This document shows, piece after piece, positions 44,371 through 56,617 of a DNA stretch of 64,000 nt. Within the stretch, counting starts at the first letter, position 1. Every line of letters starts with the position of its first letter. A program made the translations under genes and the position numbers. Origin of the DNA: Deinococcus rubellus (GTDB taxonomy: Bacteria; Deinococcota; Deinococci; Deinococcales; Deinococcaceae); assembly GCF_025244745.1 (NCBI RefSeq), contig NZ_CP104213.1, forward strand, positions 1,390,001 to 1,454,000. Reading direction: 5' to 3'. Below the pieces are notes generated by a model. The model was not told where the DNA came from. It did not search any database and saw only the letters and a list, made by a program, of their open reading frames with translations.

Positions 44371-44826
44371 CTACCGGTGTTCCGGCGGAAACTCGGCCAG
44401 GTTGCCCTGGAACTGCCCAACGGTCAGCGTCACGTCCTCGCCCAGCACGTCGAAGGTCACCTGCTCACCGTCGACCGCCTTGATGGGCGCGGTAAAGGCG
44501 TGGCCCTCGCCGCGCACGCGGGTCAGCAGGCCCAGCATCCGCTCGTAGTGGCGGCTGCGAATCAGCGGGCGTTTGCTGCCGGGCGATTCCAGTTCCAGGC
44601 GGTACTCTTCCTTGATCGGGTCGAGCGTGTCGAGTTCTGCACCGAATGCGCGGCTGGCGGCTTCCAGGTCTTCGACTGCGACGGGCTGTTCGTCCAGCCG
44701 GTCGATGCGCACCAACAGGGTGGGATGGCGGCCCGGATTCTGAAGCTGAACGTCCAGCACTTCGAGTCCGAGGGGGGTCAGCACGCGGCTTGCGATGGTT
44801 GTCAGGTTGTCGGTTTTGGTTGTCAT
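44371..44826 (-). CDS. rimP: Ribosome maturation factor RimP
   Basis: 151 aa from ATG 44826, which follows GAGGTGGG; an in-frame start six codons upstream overlaps that ribosome site. N-terminal RimP fold (LTTIASRVLTPLGLEVLDVQ), VRIDRLDEQPVAVEDLEAASRAFGAELD, the signature YRLELESPGSKRPL and a C-terminal Sm-like barrel. Assists 30S assembly. First gene of the operon, behind a structured leader. Confidence 0.95.
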   Translation of the reverse strand: MTTKTDNLTTIASRVLTPLGLEVLDVQLQNPGRHPTLLVRIDRLDEQPVAVEDLEAASRAFGAELDTLDPIKEEYRLELESPGSKRPLIRSRHYERMLGLLTRVRGEGHAFTAPIKAVDGEQVTFDVLGEDVTLTVGQFQGNLAEFPPEHR

Positions 44827-44878
44827 AAGTTGTTCCCACCTCACGCGGCGGGCGATTCACCACCTCTCTCATGGGCAA

Positions 44879-44902
44879 GGGGTGGGTCACCTCACCCACC
44901 CC
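44879..44902 (-). promoter_or_regulatory. 9-bp GC-rich hairpin in the rimP-nusA-infB leader
   Basis: GGGGTGGGT (44879-44887) and its complement ACCCACCCC (44894-44902) enclose a six-base loop that reads GAGGTG on the transcribed (minus) sense, matching the rimP Shine-Dalgarno GAGGTGGG about 40 bases further on. It has no T run, so it is not a simple terminator. A role in control of the operon is inferred. Confidence 0.5.
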
Positions 44903-44927
44903 CGCCGACGAGGACTTTACAAACAGC

Positions 44928-44933
44928 AGTATA
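44928..44933 (-). promoter_or_regulatory. -10 element TATACT of the rimP-nusA-ylxR-infB operon
   Basis: TATACT on the minus strand in the 234-bp gap divergent to ispG; predicted start near 44921, leader about 95 bases including the hairpin. No good -35. Confidence 0.5.
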
Positions 44934-45048
44934 GCCCACCGAGTGAGGCGGGGCACGGGGCGGCGTCACCTTCAGCAGCCCGCCGTATGAGATGACAGGC
45001 CAGCACCTCAGGTAAGTTCGCCTGCCATTTGCCCCGAGTCCGCCGCCG

Positions 45049-45054
45049 TAAACT
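45049..45054 (+). promoter_or_regulatory. -10 hexamer TAAACT, leaderless start of ispG
   Basis: TAAACT, 6 bases, ATG 45061. Confidence 0.5.
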
Positions 45055-45060
45055 GGGGCC

Positions 45061-46296
45061 ATGACGCTTTCCTCGCCCGCCCGCCGCCGCACCGTGACTG
45101 CCAACGTGGGCGGCGTTCTGATCGGCTCCCAGCACCCGGTGGTGGTGCAGAGCATGACCAACACCGACACTGCTAACGCCGAGGCGACGGCCATTCAGGT
45201 GGCCCAGCTCGCCCGTGCCGGGTCGGAACTGGTGCGTGTGACGGTCAACACCCGCGAGGCTGCGGCCGCCCTGCCGGAGATCGTCGCCCGCCTGGAGGAA
45301 GTCGGCCTGAGCGTGCCCATCGTGGGCGACTTTCACTACAACGGCCACATTCTGCTGCGTGAGTTTCCCGAAGCGGCCCGGCTGCTCGCCAAGTACCGCA
45401 TCAACCCCGGCAATGTGGGCGCGGGCCAGCACCACGACGCCAACTTCGCCACCATGATTGAGGTCGCCAGGGAGTTCGGCAAGCCGGTGCGTATTGGGGT
45501 CAACTGGGGCAGCCTCGATCAGCAGGTGCTGGCCCGGCTGATGGACGCCAATGCCAGCAAGGGCAGCCCCAAGTCCGGCACCGACGTGATGATCGACGCG
45601 ATGGTGGTATCGGCCCTGGAGAGTGCACGCTACGCTGAGGAGCTGGGCCTGGCCCACGACAAGATCCTGATCTCGGTGAAGGTATCGAGCGCCCCAGAAC
45701 TCTGGCAGGTCTACCGCCAACTGGCCGCCGAGTGCGATTATCCGCTGCACCTGGGGCTGACCGAGGCGGGCATGGGCATGAAAGGTATGGTGGCGTCCAG
45801 CGTGGCCCTCGCGCCGCTGCTGCTGGAGGGCATCGGTGACACCATCCGTGTGAGCCTCACTCCCGAACCCGGAGCCTCGCGCAAGCTGGAAGTGGAAGTT
45901 GCCCAGCAGATCTTGCAGAGCCTGGGTATCCGGCAATTTTTGCCGCAGGTGACGAGCTGCCCCGGCTGCGGGCGCACCACCTCTATTTTCTTTCAGGAAC
46001 TCGCCCAGAAGATTCAGGACTACATCCGCGACACCATGCCCGATTGGAAGGCCAAGTATCCCGGTGTGGAGGAGATGCAGGTGGCCGTCATGGGCTGCGT
46101 CGTCAACGGCCCAGGTGAGAGCAAGCACGCCAACATCGGCATCTCACTGCCCGGCACGGGTGAGGACCCCCGCGCCCCGGTGTACCAAGACGGCAAATTG
46201 CTCACCACCCTGCGTGGCCCCCGCATCGCCGAGGAGTTTCAGGAGCTGATGGAGAGGTACGTGGAGCGGCGCTACGGAGCTGGAGTAGAGGTGTGA
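45061..46296 (+). CDS. ispG: (E)-4-hydroxy-3-methylbut-2-enyl-diphosphate synthase
   Basis: 411 aa. TIM-barrel part starts [26 protein letters not shown]; the [4Fe-4S] domain has SCPGCGRTT (about residue 301) and [19 protein letters not shown]. Converts MEcPP to HMBPP in the MEP isoprenoid route, feeding carotenoids and quinones. Slightly longer than the E. coli enzyme, as is usual in this lineage. The stop overlaps the GTG of the following broken gene (GTGA). Confidence 0.96.
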   Translation: MTLSSPARRRTVTANVGGVLIGSQHPVVVQSMTNTDTANAEATAIQVAQLARAGSELVRVTVNTREAAAALPEIVARLEEVGLSVPIVGDFHYNGHILLREFPEAARLLAKYRINPGNVGAGQHHDANFATMIEVAREFGKPVRIGVNWGSLDQQVLARLMDANASKGSPKSGTDVMIDAMVVSALESARYAEELGLAHDKILISVKVSSAPELWQVYRQLAAECDYPLHLGLTEAGMGMKGMVASSVALAPLLLEGIGDTIRVSLTPEPGASRKLEVEVAQQILQSLGIRQFLPQVTSCPGCGRTTSIFFQELAQKIQDYIRDTMPDWKAKYPGVEEMQVAVMGCVVNGPGESKHANIGISLPGTGEDPRAPVYQDGKLLTTLRGPRIAEEFQELMERYVERRYGAGVEV

Positions 46297-46532
46297 ACGA
46301 TGCCCCGACCTGGGTCACCCCTCAACTCTCCCCGTTGCTATGGCCCGAAGTCATCGGTGTTTGCTCGAAGGTTTTGGCAAACGGGGATGTAACGATGCTG
46401 ACCAGCATGCACGGCTGGACAGAATCGGCATTTGAGGATCACCCAGAGTTCGAGGCTTTGCAGTGGGTAGACATCCTGGTGATTCCAGCTCACTTGCCCG
46501 TTTTGCTGGAGCAGCGGCAAAAATTAGGCTTC

Positions 46533-46548
46533 ACGTTGGGACGTTGGG
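46533..46548 (+). repeat. 8-bp tandem duplication (ACGTTGGG twice)
   Basis: Two exact adjacent copies, 46533-46540 and 46541-46548, causing the frameshift in the gene at 46293. Confidence 0.95.
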
Positions 46549-46726
46549 CAAAGACGACTGGGTGTTGGAGGGGCAGACCGACGTGCTCCTCAAGTTGCTG
46601 TGCTGCCATGAATAATGACTTGCACTTGCAGACAACTGATCTGGTCCTGGCCACTCGACTTAAGACGGCCCTGGCTCAGCGGGGTGTTGTCTTGGGTGCC
46701 GTGCAAGTTGCTGCCCAGCCGCCGAG

Positions 46727-46732
46727 TACCAT
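46727..46732 (+). promoter_or_regulatory. -10 hexamer TACCAT, leaderless start at 46739
   Basis: TACCAT, 6 bases, ATG 46739. Confidence 0.45.
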
Positions 46733-46738
46733 AAACGC

Positions 46739-47140
46739 ATGAACACCTGGGGCACTGCCGCCTTCGACAACGACGCCGCCAAGATGTTTCTTCAGGAAGT
46801 GCTAGAAGACGGCGCGTTCGCCCTGCAAGAAGCCTTCGAGGTCGTTCTCGATCCTGACACCGATTTCGTGGCCCAGGAGGAAGGTGCGCGGGCTGTCGCC
46901 GCCGCTGAGGTTCTGGCTGCGCATCTTTCAGGTGACACTGGGACCATTTTCGATGCTGCCCTGCGCGACTGGCTCGGCCAACTGGAAGCGGGTGAGCTGG
47001 AGCCGATGCGTGAGCTGGCGAGTGAGGCGCTGGAGCGCGTGGCGGGTCCAAACTCGGATTTGCCAGAGTTCTGGGCCGAGACTGAGGACGGCGAAGTGTG
47101 GACGGGGAACATGGCGCGGCTGCGGGAAGTGCTGGAGTAG
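46739..47140 (+). CDS. DUF4259-domain protein
   Basis: 133 aa acidic helical protein. The opening TWGTAAFDNDAAKMFLQEV matches the DUF4259 N-terminal pattern (WGTG-F-x-NDxA); the end LPEFWAETEDGEVWTGNMARLREVL is also typical. Function of the family is unknown; members occur near polymorphic-toxin or immunity-like genes. Leaderless start. Stands after the broken small gene, so the two may once have formed a pair. Confidence 0.78.
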   Translation: MNTWGTAAFDNDAAKMFLQEVLEDGAFALQEAFEVVLDPDTDFVAQEEGARAVAAAEVLAAHLSGDTGTIFDAALRDWLGQLEAGELEPMRELASEALERVAGPNSDLPEFWAETEDGEVWTGNMARLREVLE

Positions 47141-47230
47141 GGCGGCCTGTGTTGTGCAGCTTGGGAAAACACCGAAAAACGAGAAAGCGGCACAGGCCCC
47201 CGCCCACGCCGCCGCAAGTGACTTGAAAAT

Positions 47231-47926
47231 TCAGGGTGCCACTATTTTTCCTGTCCCACTCACTTTCTTCTTGCTTCGGTAATCCTTGAAAATCACCCGG
47301 AGCGCCAGCAGCATGGCCGCGACCAGGCCGTAGATCAGCGGCTCGGTATGGTCTTTTTTGACGCCCCACCAGTAATGCACCACGCCCAGCGCCACGATGA
47401 AATACACCAGGCGGTGCAGCAGCGTCCAGCGTTCGAAGCCGAGTTTCTTGACCGAATTTTTGAAACTGGTCAGGGTCAGGGGGATGAGCAGCAGCCAGCA
47501 CACGAAGCCCACTGTGATGAAGGGCCGCTTCACGATGTCGTCCAGCACAGTAGACAGACCAAAGTCGCCGTTGAGAATACCCTTGTCGACCAGATACACC
47601 AGCACGTGCAGGGTGGCGTACAGAAAGCCCAATAGCCCCAGCGCCTTGCGGACGCGGGCGGGCCAGGTCCAGCCGGTGACGAGCCTTAGCGGCGTGGCAG
47701 CCAGCGAGATGATCAGCAGGGCCAGTGCCAGAATGCCGGTCTGGAGTTGCAGGCGCTGCACCGGGTTCGCGCCCAGCGCACCGGTCTGGGCGTCCCAGAG
47801 CATCACGGCCATCGGCACCAGACCGCCCACCACGATGCCTGGGCCGAGGCCACCGAATTTGCTGGTTTTGCGGCGCGGCTTACTCTTGGTGAGGCTGGCT
47901 GCCGGGGAAGGGGAGGCTTTGGACAT
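47231..47926 (-). CDS. msrQ: Haem-binding membrane subunit MsrQ
   Basis: 231 aa, six predicted membrane helices with the YedZ/MsrQ pattern: haem-ligand His in LGFLYATLHVLVYLVDKG and in WTLLHRLVYFIVALGVVHYWWGVKK. It carries electrons from the quinone pool to periplasmic MsrP. A basic ~30-residue N-terminus precedes the first helix. Lies 5 bases after msrP in the standard msrPQ order. Confidence 0.93.
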   Translation of the reverse strand: MSKASPSPAASLTKSKPRRKTSKFGGLGPGIVVGGLVPMAVMLWDAQTGALGANPVQRLQLQTGILALALLIISLAATPLRLVTGWTWPARVRKALGLLGFLYATLHVLVYLVDKGILNGDFGLSTVLDDIVKRPFITVGFVCWLLLIPLTLTSFKNSVKKLGFERWTLLHRLVYFIVALGVVHYWWGVKKDHTEPLIYGLVAAMLLALRVIFKDYRSKKKVSGTGKIVAP

Positions 47927-47931
47927 GGCGT

Positions 47932-48915
47932 TTAAAAGTTCTTCTTCAGGTCCATGCCCGAATACAGCGAGGCGACCTGATCGGCGTAGCCGTTGAACAT
48001 CAGCGTGGGTCGCCGTCCCAGATCGCCGATGCGCCGCTCGGTGGCCTGACTCCAGCGCGGGTGATCGACCTTGGGGTTTACATTGGCGTAAAAGCCGTAC
48101 TCATCGGGCGCGGCGATGCTCCAGGTGGTCTTGGGCTGCTTCTCGGTGAAGGTGATCCGCACGATGGACTTGATGTTCTTGAAACCGTACTTCCAGGGCA
48201 CCACCAGCCGCAGCGGCGCGCCGTTCTGCCCCGGCAGGACCCGGCCCGCCAGCCCCACCGCCATGAAGGCCAGCGGATTGAGCGCTTCATCGAGTCGCAG
48301 TCCCTCCACATAGGGCCAGGTCAGCACGTCGGAGCGCTGGCCAGGAAACTGCTTGGGGTCGAGCAGCGTTGTGAACTGCACGTACTTGGCCTTGCTGGTG
48401 GGGTTGAGGCGGCGAATCAGGCCCGCCAGCGGAAAGCCCAGCCAGGGCATCACCATTGACCAGCCCTCCACGCAGCGCATTCGGTAGATGCGGTCTTCTA
48501 GGGGGAACCAGGATTGCAGGGTGTCGATGTCCACCGTCATCGGCTTCTTGACCTCGCCGTCGATCTTGACGGTCCAGGGGCGAGGCTTGAGGGTGGCGGC
48601 CAGCCGGGCCGGGTCGGCCTTGTCGGTGCCGAACTCATAGAAGTTGTTGTAGGTGGTGGCCTGCTGGTAGGGCGTCACCGGATCGGACACGTCGTACGGC
48701 CCCAGTGGGCGCTTGGCCTGACCCACCAGACCGGGCACGACGCTCTCGGCCACCGCGCCGGGCCTGCGGCTGAGCAGTTCCAGGCCGCCGCCGAGGGCTG
48801 CCACCGTGCCGGTAAACAGGCCCGCACTCCGCAGAAATTCGCGGCGGGGATTGACGATCCTGGACGGTTCGGGCTTGGCGGCGTTCTGGTCCGGCTCAGG
48901 GGGCAACTTGGTCAT
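47932..48915 (-). CDS. msrP: Protein-methionine-sulfoxide reductase catalytic subunit MsrP
   Basis: 327 aa molybdopterin enzyme of the sulfite-oxidase fold. Tat signal [20 protein letters not shown] (about 22-41); the Mo-ligand Cys is in [11 protein letters not shown] (Cys 148); [15 protein letters not shown] and [24 protein letters not shown] follow. Repairs oxidised methionine in envelope proteins using electrons from MsrQ. AAGGAGA before ATG 48915. Fits the oxidation-resistance theme of the organism. Confidence 0.95.
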   Translation of the reverse strand: MTKLPPEPDQNAAKPEPSRIVNPRREFLRSAGLFTGTVAALGGGLELLSRRPGAVAESVVPGLVGQAKRPLGPYDVSDPVTPYQQATTYNNFYEFGTDKADPARLAATLKPRPWTVKIDGEVKKPMTVDIDTLQSWFPLEDRIYRMRCVEGWSMVMPWLGFPLAGLIRRLNPTSKAKYVQFTTLLDPKQFPGQRSDVLTWPYVEGLRLDEALNPLAFMAVGLAGRVLPGQNGAPLRLVVPWKYGFKNIKSIVRITFTEKQPKTTWSIAAPDEYGFYANVNPKVDHPRWSQATERRIGDLGRRPTLMFNGYADQVASLYSGMDLKKNF

Positions 48916-49151
48916 GGGGTCTCCTTGGTGGCAGTGCGTGGGGGGTGAGGGCGAGTGCGTGCTTCTGATTAGATATACGCGGGCCGGGGCCAGATGGATT
49001 TAAAGCTGTCGGTAGAAGTCTGCGGCGGGCGGCAAGATCTTCAGCTTACGCTCCAGCCATGACAGCGAACTTCGCGGAGTCTTACGGTTGGCACAAGGCA
49101 GATGCCCGCCAGGAAGGTGAAACGGCTCCGGCCCCGCGCGCAGCCGCGTGC

Positions 49152-49157
49152 TAGCCT
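49152..49157 (+). promoter_or_regulatory. -10 hexamer TAGCCT, leaderless start of map
   Basis: TAGCCT, 9 bases, ATG 49167. The 250-bp gap to divergent msrP shows no other clear element. Confidence 0.4.
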
Positions 49158-49166
49158 GACGCCGAG

Positions 49167-49928
<762 letters not shown>

Positions 49929-50032
49929 GGTATTGCCTTCAGGCTCAAGTGCTCTGCATGTCGGGCGGGCGGTGCAAGACGGGCTGAGCGGCTTCATTCT
50001 GGTCACCTCAAGACCACTGAGCTGTTATGAGA

Positions 50033-50062
50033 ACGGCCCCAACCTCAAAGAAGTGGGGCCGT
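50033..50062 (-). terminator. Hairpin after the 50078 membrane-protein gene
   Basis: ACGGCCCCA (50033-50041) and TGGGGCCGT (50054-50062) form a 9-bp stem with a 12-base loop, just past the minus-strand stop. T tract weak. Confidence 0.6.
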
Positions 50063-50077
50063 CCTCGACATTGAATT

Positions 50078-50679
50078 TCAGTTTTTTTTGTTCAGTGAAA
50101 CGGTTCCTGCGGTCGCCACCGGCTCCAGCCTCGGCACACGGGCTGGCCGCTCCATCCGTGCCCGCACCATCGCCGCTGCGACCTGCCGGATCAGGCTCAG
50201 TAGTAAGCCGATACCCGCCGCGATGAAAGCCAGTTTCTGAAACTGGGCATTGGCCGGAAACTTGATGGTGGGATCGAGCAGCGGCGCGAGCCGGGCCGCC
50301 GCCAGAATCGGCAGGGCAAATAGCGCGGCGGCGAACGGCAGCACCAATGGGCCGCCCGCGTGCTTCACGACCAGGGCGGCCAGCAGCGCTCCGGTGATCA
50401 GTGGAAAGATCACCCACCACTGCTCCGGCACCGTTGCAATGGGCAAAAACGGCAGTGCCCCCAGCGGAATGATGCCCAGCGGCACGGCGCTGTAGCCGAA
50501 CCAGTTGCCTGCCTCGTCGGCGATAAAGGTCAGCACGATCCACACGACCAGCTTCTGCTGCCAGTCGAGTGGCAAGGTCATGGCGTAGGCCAGCACGCCC
50601 AGCGAGGCCAGCCCCAGCACCCACATGGACGCCACGAAGGTGGCGTGCCTGGCCTGCCCACTCATCCCGCGCGCTGCAC

Positions 50680-50683
<4 letters not shown>
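50078..50683 (-). CDS. Multi-pass membrane protein of unknown function
   Basis: 201 aa with about five hydrophobic helices (for example [70 protein letters not shown]) and a Lys/Asn-rich end. Family not recognised. GTG 50683 overlaps the uvrA stop (GTGA), so it is translated after uvrA; an ATG at 50665 is an alternative. Link to repair is not implied. Confidence 0.72.
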
Positions 50684-53862
<3,179 letters not shown>

Positions 53863-54120
53863 ACCGGGAACCTTCCTTTTGGGCTGGCGGTGGATGGGGT
53901 CTGGGGCCGCCGTGGATACGTTGAGGGCAGAAGCAGAGGGAGCGCTTCTGGGTAAACATCGTATTCTACACCGTCAGGGGAGATGGGTGTACGGGTGAAA
54001 TGACAGACGACGGCAGCGTCGCTGCGGGGATGCGAGGCTGGGTTTCGCTGGCGACGAAGAAGTCGATTGACCGGCGACGCCTGGTTTGGCAGGCTCAGCC
54101 GGAACAGTGGGTCACGCCAT

Positions 54121-55440
54121 TTACTGGAGCCGTCTGAGGGTCAGGCGGGCGTCGGGCGAGAGGTTGGCCGAGTGAAACGGTTTCATTTTAAAGTCTCTGG
54201 GAAACAGCTCAAAGCGGCCATGCGTGACGGTGGTCGCCAGCATGGTGGCCAGCAGCGCCTCGGCCATGCCCGCCCCCAGACAGGTGTGCGCTCCGGCACC
54301 GTAAGGCTGGAAGGCTCCTTTCTGCTTGTGCTCGTGGCGCGGTTCCAGAAAGCGGTCGATGTCGAAGCGGTCTGGGTCGGCAAAGAGTTCTGGGTTGCGC
54401 TGGGCGGCGAACAGGGCCATCAGCAGTTTCTCGCCTTTCTTGATGGGGAAGCCCTGAATCTCAAAATCCTGTTTGGCGGTGCGGGGCAGATTGTTGGCGA
54501 TGGGATAGAGCCGCATGACTTCCAGCACCACCGCGTGCAGCACCTTCAGTTCGCGCAGTCGGGCGGCAGGGAGGCCAGCCTCAACGAGTGGACGCGCCTC
54601 AGCCTGTACCCGTGCCAAGATCTCGGGGCGGCGGTACAGCTCATACAGGCACAGCGAAAAAACGCTGACCACCGTATCCAGACCGGCCATGTAGGGGATG
54701 AGCATCATAAACAGCAACTCGTCGCGGTTGAGCAGATCGGGGCGCTCGTTCATCAGGGCACGCAGGTCGGCGACGTAGGTCGACGATAGGGCAGGCAGGC
54801 CCTCCGGCGTGTCAGCCTGATCGAGAATATCCTGGGCGATGGCGCGGGCACTGTGCTGGGCCTTCAGGTAAGCGGCGCGGCGCAGCGCCGAGGGCCGGGC
54901 CGAGCCGATGAGATGCACGGCCAGCTGGGTGTGCCAGTAGGTGATGAAGTCGCTCAGGTGGAGGCCGGGGCGGCGTCCCAGTGTCAGGGTGCCGATGCAG
55001 TCGGCCACCAGCCGCTGCGCGAACGCAACGACCTTGAGGTGGCCGCTGACGTGGGTCTGGTCAAGGGCTTGACGGGTCAGGCTCATGATCAGCGGCAGTT
55101 GCTCCAGCACCCGGCTCTTGGCAAAGCCGTTCCTTGCCGCCGCCCGGTACTTGAGGTGGTCGGCCCCCTCCAGCATGGTCAGCACCTGCCTGCCCCCAAA
55201 CTCGCGGATCATGCCTTCCCAGGTGTCCCAGGCGTCAATCTCGCCCGCGTTGTTGGCCATCGTCTCGGCGGCGGTGGGGCCGCCCACGACGACCAGCGAC
55301 TGACCCAGAATCCTGACCCGGTAACACGGTCCCAGACGGCGGTACTGGTGGGCCAGAAAGGTTTCGGTGTCGCGCACCATCGGGATGAGGCTGCCGAGAA
55401 GGGGAAGACCAGGAGCGACGGGCAGGGTTTTGATCGTCAT
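54121..55440 (-). CDS. Cytochrome P450
   Basis: 439 aa. I-helix oxygen-binding AGLDT in MIPYMAGLDTVVSVF, K-helix EVMR, and the haem loop FQPYGAGAHTCLGAGMAEALL with the Cys ligand near residue 385. The N-terminus has no membrane anchor, so it is a soluble bacterial monooxygenase needing ferredoxin/flavodoxin partners, which are not adjacent. Substrate unknown; carotenoid or fatty-acid roles are possible. CTGGAGA before ATG 55440 is preferred over an in-frame start 48 bases upstream. Confidence 0.92.
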   Translation of the reverse strand: MTIKTLPVAPGLPLLGSLIPMVRDTETFLAHQYRRLGPCYRVRILGQSLVVVGGPTAAETMANNAGEIDAWDTWEGMIREFGGRQVLTMLEGADHLKYRAAARNGFAKSRVLEQLPLIMSLTRQALDQTHVSGHLKVVAFAQRLVADCIGTLTLGRRPGLHLSDFITYWHTQLAVHLIGSARPSALRRAAYLKAQHSARAIAQDILDQADTPEGLPALSSTYVADLRALMNERPDLLNRDELLFMMLIPYMAGLDTVVSVFSLCLYELYRRPEILARVQAEARPLVEAGLPAARLRELKVLHAVVLEVMRLYPIANNLPRTAKQDFEIQGFPIKKGEKLLMALFAAQRNPELFADPDRFDIDRFLEPRHEHKQKGAFQPYGAGAHTCLGAGMAEALLATMLATTVTHGRFELFPRDFKMKPFHSANLSPDARLTLRRLQ

Positions 55441-55670
55441 GACATTCTCCAGAGGGGCAGTTTGGGGTTGGTCTTCAGCGTAAGGCAAGCAGGTGGGCAG
55501 ATGGTGGAGACGCAGCGCTGCGGCGGAAAGCGGGTGCGAGGGAATAGAGTTGGCCGGGCCGGAGTTTAAGCTGCATCGTGGACCAGCCCCGCGAGTTCGT
55601 GCGTGAACTCAGCGGGCCTGCCTGAGCGCTCCAAGCCCCCGGTGGAGAGACCAATTTTCCCCCGACGCGG

Positions 55671-55676
55671 CATAAT
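55671..55676 (+). promoter_or_regulatory. -10 hexamer CATAAT, leaderless GTG start at 55683
   Basis: CATAAT, 6 bases, GTG 55683. Confidence 0.5.
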
Positions 55677-55682
55677 GCCCCG

Positions 55683-56483
55683 GTGACCGTTCCCATTCAT
55701 TCTCTACACAATGCCCAGCTCAAGCGCCTGATCCGGCTGCGCGAGCGCCGGGAGCGGCTGCGGGAAGGTGTTTTTCTGATTGAGGGCGCGCGTGAACTCT
55801 CCCGCGCCCTGTCGGCGGGCGTGCCGATCGAGGCGGTCTACACCTGCCCCGACCTCCACAGCGAAGACGCCCGCGCCCTGCCCTGGGCCGGGCTGCTTGA
55901 GACTGGCCTGCCGATCACCGAACTGGGCCGCGCCGCCTTCGAGAAAATCAGCCTCCGCGAAGGCCCCGACGGGGTGCTGGCGTTGGCCCGCTCGGAAGCC
56001 CGCCCGCTGCCCGAACCGCCCGAACAGGCCAGCGTGCTGGTCCTCGACGGTCTGGAAAAGCCTGGCAATGTGGGCGCGCTGCTGCGGAGTGCCGACGGGG
56101 CGGGAGCGCACGCCACCCTGTTGGTCGGCGACGGCCTCGACCTGGGCAACCCCAACCTGATCCGCGCCTCGCAGGGCAGTGTGTTTACCCAACCGGTGGT
56201 TGTGCTGGAACCGCAGGCGGCGCTCACCTGGCTGCGCGCGAGGGGCTTTACCCTGCTGGCCTGCACACCGCAGGCGACCCAGACCTACTGGGACGCGCCG
56301 CTTTCAGGCCGCGCCGCGCTGCTATTGGGCACCGAACACGCGGGCCTGAGCGCGTTCTGGCAGGCTGCCGCCGATATTCACCTGACCATTCCCATGCTGG
56401 GCCGGGCCGACAGCCTCAACGTGGCGACGGCGGGCGCGCTGGTGCTTTATGAGGCGCTGCGCCAGCGCGCCAGTCAGCAGTAG
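55683..56483 (+). CDS. TrmH/SpoU-family RNA 2'-O-methyltransferase
   Basis: 266 aa. N-terminal substrate-binding domain (about 1-100: HNAQLKRLIRLRERRERLREGVFLIEGAREL) and a SPOUT trefoil-knot domain with DGLEKPGNVGALLRSADGAGA, LLLGTEHAGLS and IPMLGRADSLNVATAGALVLYE (SAM-binding knot). It methylates a ribose 2'-OH of rRNA or tRNA; the exact target (for example 23S rRNA) is not certain. Leaderless GTG start. Confidence 0.9.
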   Translation: MTVPIHSLHNAQLKRLIRLRERRERLREGVFLIEGARELSRALSAGVPIEAVYTCPDLHSEDARALPWAGLLETGLPITELGRAAFEKISLREGPDGVLALARSEARPLPEPPEQASVLVLDGLEKPGNVGALLRSADGAGAHATLLVGDGLDLGNPNLIRASQGSVFTQPVVVLEPQAALTWLRARGFTLLACTPQATQTYWDAPLSGRAALLLGTEHAGLSAFWQAAADIHLTIPMLGRADSLNVATAGALVLYEALRQRASQQ

Positions 56484-56617
56484 TCCGTAGAATGCCGTCC
56501 GGCGTGAACGCTGCACTGCTCTCTGAGCTGAACCCTTACCGTCTGTCCTGCGCTGTTTGCCCCGCTCCCGCCGAGTCAATGCCCGCTGTGCCCGCTGCAT
56601 TCCAGAAGGACCTCTAA

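Larger units (their letters stand above)
46293..46742 (+). pseudogene. Gene broken by an 8-bp tandem duplication; ancestral product unknown
   Basis: From GTG 46293 about 84 residues look coding (begins [20 protein letters not shown]). At 46533-46548 the octamer ACGTTGGG is duplicated; after it the frame turns into a Cys/Ser-rich, non-protein-like tail that runs to 46742 and into the next gene. Removing one octamer restores a continuous reading: F-T-L-G-K-D-D-W-V-L-E-G-Q-T-D-V-L-L-K-L-L, with a stop at 46613-46615 (about 104 aa). The ancestral protein resembles a small soluble protein with several Trp and acidic residues; family not recognised. It was translationally coupled to ispG. Confidence 0.75.

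Noticed and set aside
44917..46128. 403-codon minus-strand frame opposite ispG
   Set aside because: Antisense shadow; it would also cover the rimP promoter and leader.
53971..54004. Radiation/desiccation response motif upstream of uvrA
   Set aside because: Only half of the palindrome is recognisable (TGTCATT) and the other half does not match.
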